Source: Chlorobiaceae bacterium (GTDB lineage Bacteria; Bacteroidota; Chlorobiia; Chlorobiales; Chlorobiaceae). From it: a stretch of 64,000 nucleotides of DNA. Within the stretch, counting starts at the first letter, position 1; each line of letters begins with the position of its first letter. The position numbers and the translations under genes are program-made. The notes under the pieces were generated by a model that was given only the letters and a program-made list of their open reading frames with translations, was not told the origin of the DNA and made no database searches. Positions 63,320 to 64,000 of this stretch are shown here, one piece after another. Where the stretch lies: contig JAAXXL010000003.1 of assembly GCA_013334485.1 (NCBI GenBank), positions 1 through 64,000 on the forward strand. The letters are read 5' to 3'.

Positions 63320-64000
63320 ATGAAAGTGCTTTTTGCAGGCGGGGGAACCGGAGGGCATCTCTATCCGGCAGTAGCTATGGCCGGGGAACTGCGCAAGCTT
63401 GTGGCAGATGTCGATCTCTCTTTTGCCGGTACAACCACCGGTATTGAAGCGACGGAACTGCCGCGTCTCGGTTACCGGCTCCATCTGATTCCTGTAAAAG
63501 GGTTGAAAAGAGGAAAGTCACCCGCTGATATGCTTGCAAATTTCGGGATCATTACCGGTTTTGTCCGTTCGGTTTTCCAGGCGGTTTCGCTGATCCGGCA
63601 TGAGGCCCCCGATGTTGTGGTTGGAACAGGCGGGTTTGTCAGCGCCCCGGTACTTCTTGCCGCACAGTTGACGGGGAAACCAACACTGATCCAGGAGCAG
63701 AACGCTTTTCCTGGAGTTACGACCAAACTGCTCTCTCTGCTTGCGAGCGAAGTCCATATTGCCTTTGAAGAAGCCCGAAGCTTTCTTGCTCGTTCGAAGC
63801 GGGTATTTGTTTCCGGTAATCCAGCCCGATCCTTTGCATTACAGCAGCCTCATCTGGCAAGGGGTGTTTTCGGCCTGCATGAAGAGCGTCCTACACTGCT
63901 TGTGTTCGGAGGAAGCCGTGGCGCCCGCTCAATCAACAATGCCGTGCTTCAGCATCTTTCGCAAATCACAGCATCCTCAAACCTGATATGGCAAACCGGG
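63320..64000 (+). CDS. murG: Lipid II-forming GlcNAc transferase MurG (partial)
   Basis: ATG 63320 follows AAAGGATGATGCA. The first 227 codons are seen and the frame continues past the window. [19 protein letters not shown] is the MurG glycine-rich loop, and [28 protein letters not shown] and [12 protein letters not shown] follow as expected. It adds GlcNAc to lipid I to make lipid II. Confidence 0.96.
   Translation, partial: MKVLFAGGGTGGHLYPAVAMAGELRKLVADVDLSFAGTTTGIEATELPRLGYRLHLIPVKGLKRGKSPADMLANFGIITGFVRSVFQAVSLIRHEAPDVVVGTGGFVSAPVLLAAQLTGKPTLIQEQNAFPGVTTKLLSLLASEVHIAFEEARSFLARSKRVFVSGNPARSFALQQPHLARGVFGLHEERPTLLVFGGSRGARSINNAVLQHLSQITASSNLIWQTG

Overview
The window is chromosomal DNA of a green sulfur bacterium (Chlorobiaceae, Chlorobium/Pelodictyon type). 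This is an inference from gene content: a geranylgeranyl reductase of bacteriochlorophyll synthesis (bchP) next to glyS, an isolated atpD-atpC pair with a very short epsilon subunit, a bacterial family-B DNA polymerase, an A-type flavodiiron protein, and dcw and dnaA-dnaN-recF clusters. Nearly all DNA is coding. There is no phage, insertion sequence or CRISPR array.

Layout. (1) 1-6.2 kb: the 5' end of a GAF-domain gene, then a divergent tolC-emrA-emrB efflux operon behind a sigma-54-type -24/-12 promoter and two inverted repeats, then a convergent MFS exporter. (2) 6.4-10.2 kb: a YaaH-family acetate/succinate transporter, dodecin behind a possibly folded leader, GTP-dependent PEP carboxykinase with a terminator-like hairpin in its probable 5' UTR, and a TlpA-type thioredoxin. 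The transporter and PEPCK fit acetate and C3/C4 metabolism. (3) 10.3-19.7 kb: tRNA-Thr(CGU), atpDC, LD-carboxypeptidase, clpS, glyS-bchP-(Ycf49-like membrane protein), and the opposite operon rng-dapD-ctpA. (4) 21.4-29.3 kb: rnhB-yraN, gyrB, and the opposite operon secD-secF-surA.

(5) 29.3-41 kb is the replication-origin neighbourhood. It holds a 650-bp gene-free stretch, two consensus parS sites flanking mnmG, polB, a flavodiiron protein, then the leftward cluster dnaA-dnaN-recF-dciA. The dnaA/rpmH spacer carries a perfect DnaA box and near-matches, and gene polarity flips there, so it is the best oriC candidate. (6) 40.6-50.4 kb: rpmH-rnpA-yidD-yidC, a PAP2 phosphatase, a ROK kinase, cyclophilin, an RlmD-family methyltransferase, a pair of hairpin-plus-22-bp-tandem repeat elements, then leftward yacP-(chorismate mutase)-mltG-pgk-rhomboid-DUF1232. 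(7) 52.5-64 kb: the dcw cluster mraZ-rsmH-ftsL-ftsI-murE-murF-mraY-murD-ftsW-murG, with a three-repeat MraZ operator; murG runs off the window.

The most noteworthy signals are regulatory: the sigma-54 efflux promoter beside a GAF regulator, the structured leader of dodecin, the hairpin leader of pckG, the parS pair, the C10 tract at the mltG start codon, and a Ycf49-like protein behind bchP. No clearly new multi-gene system was found.
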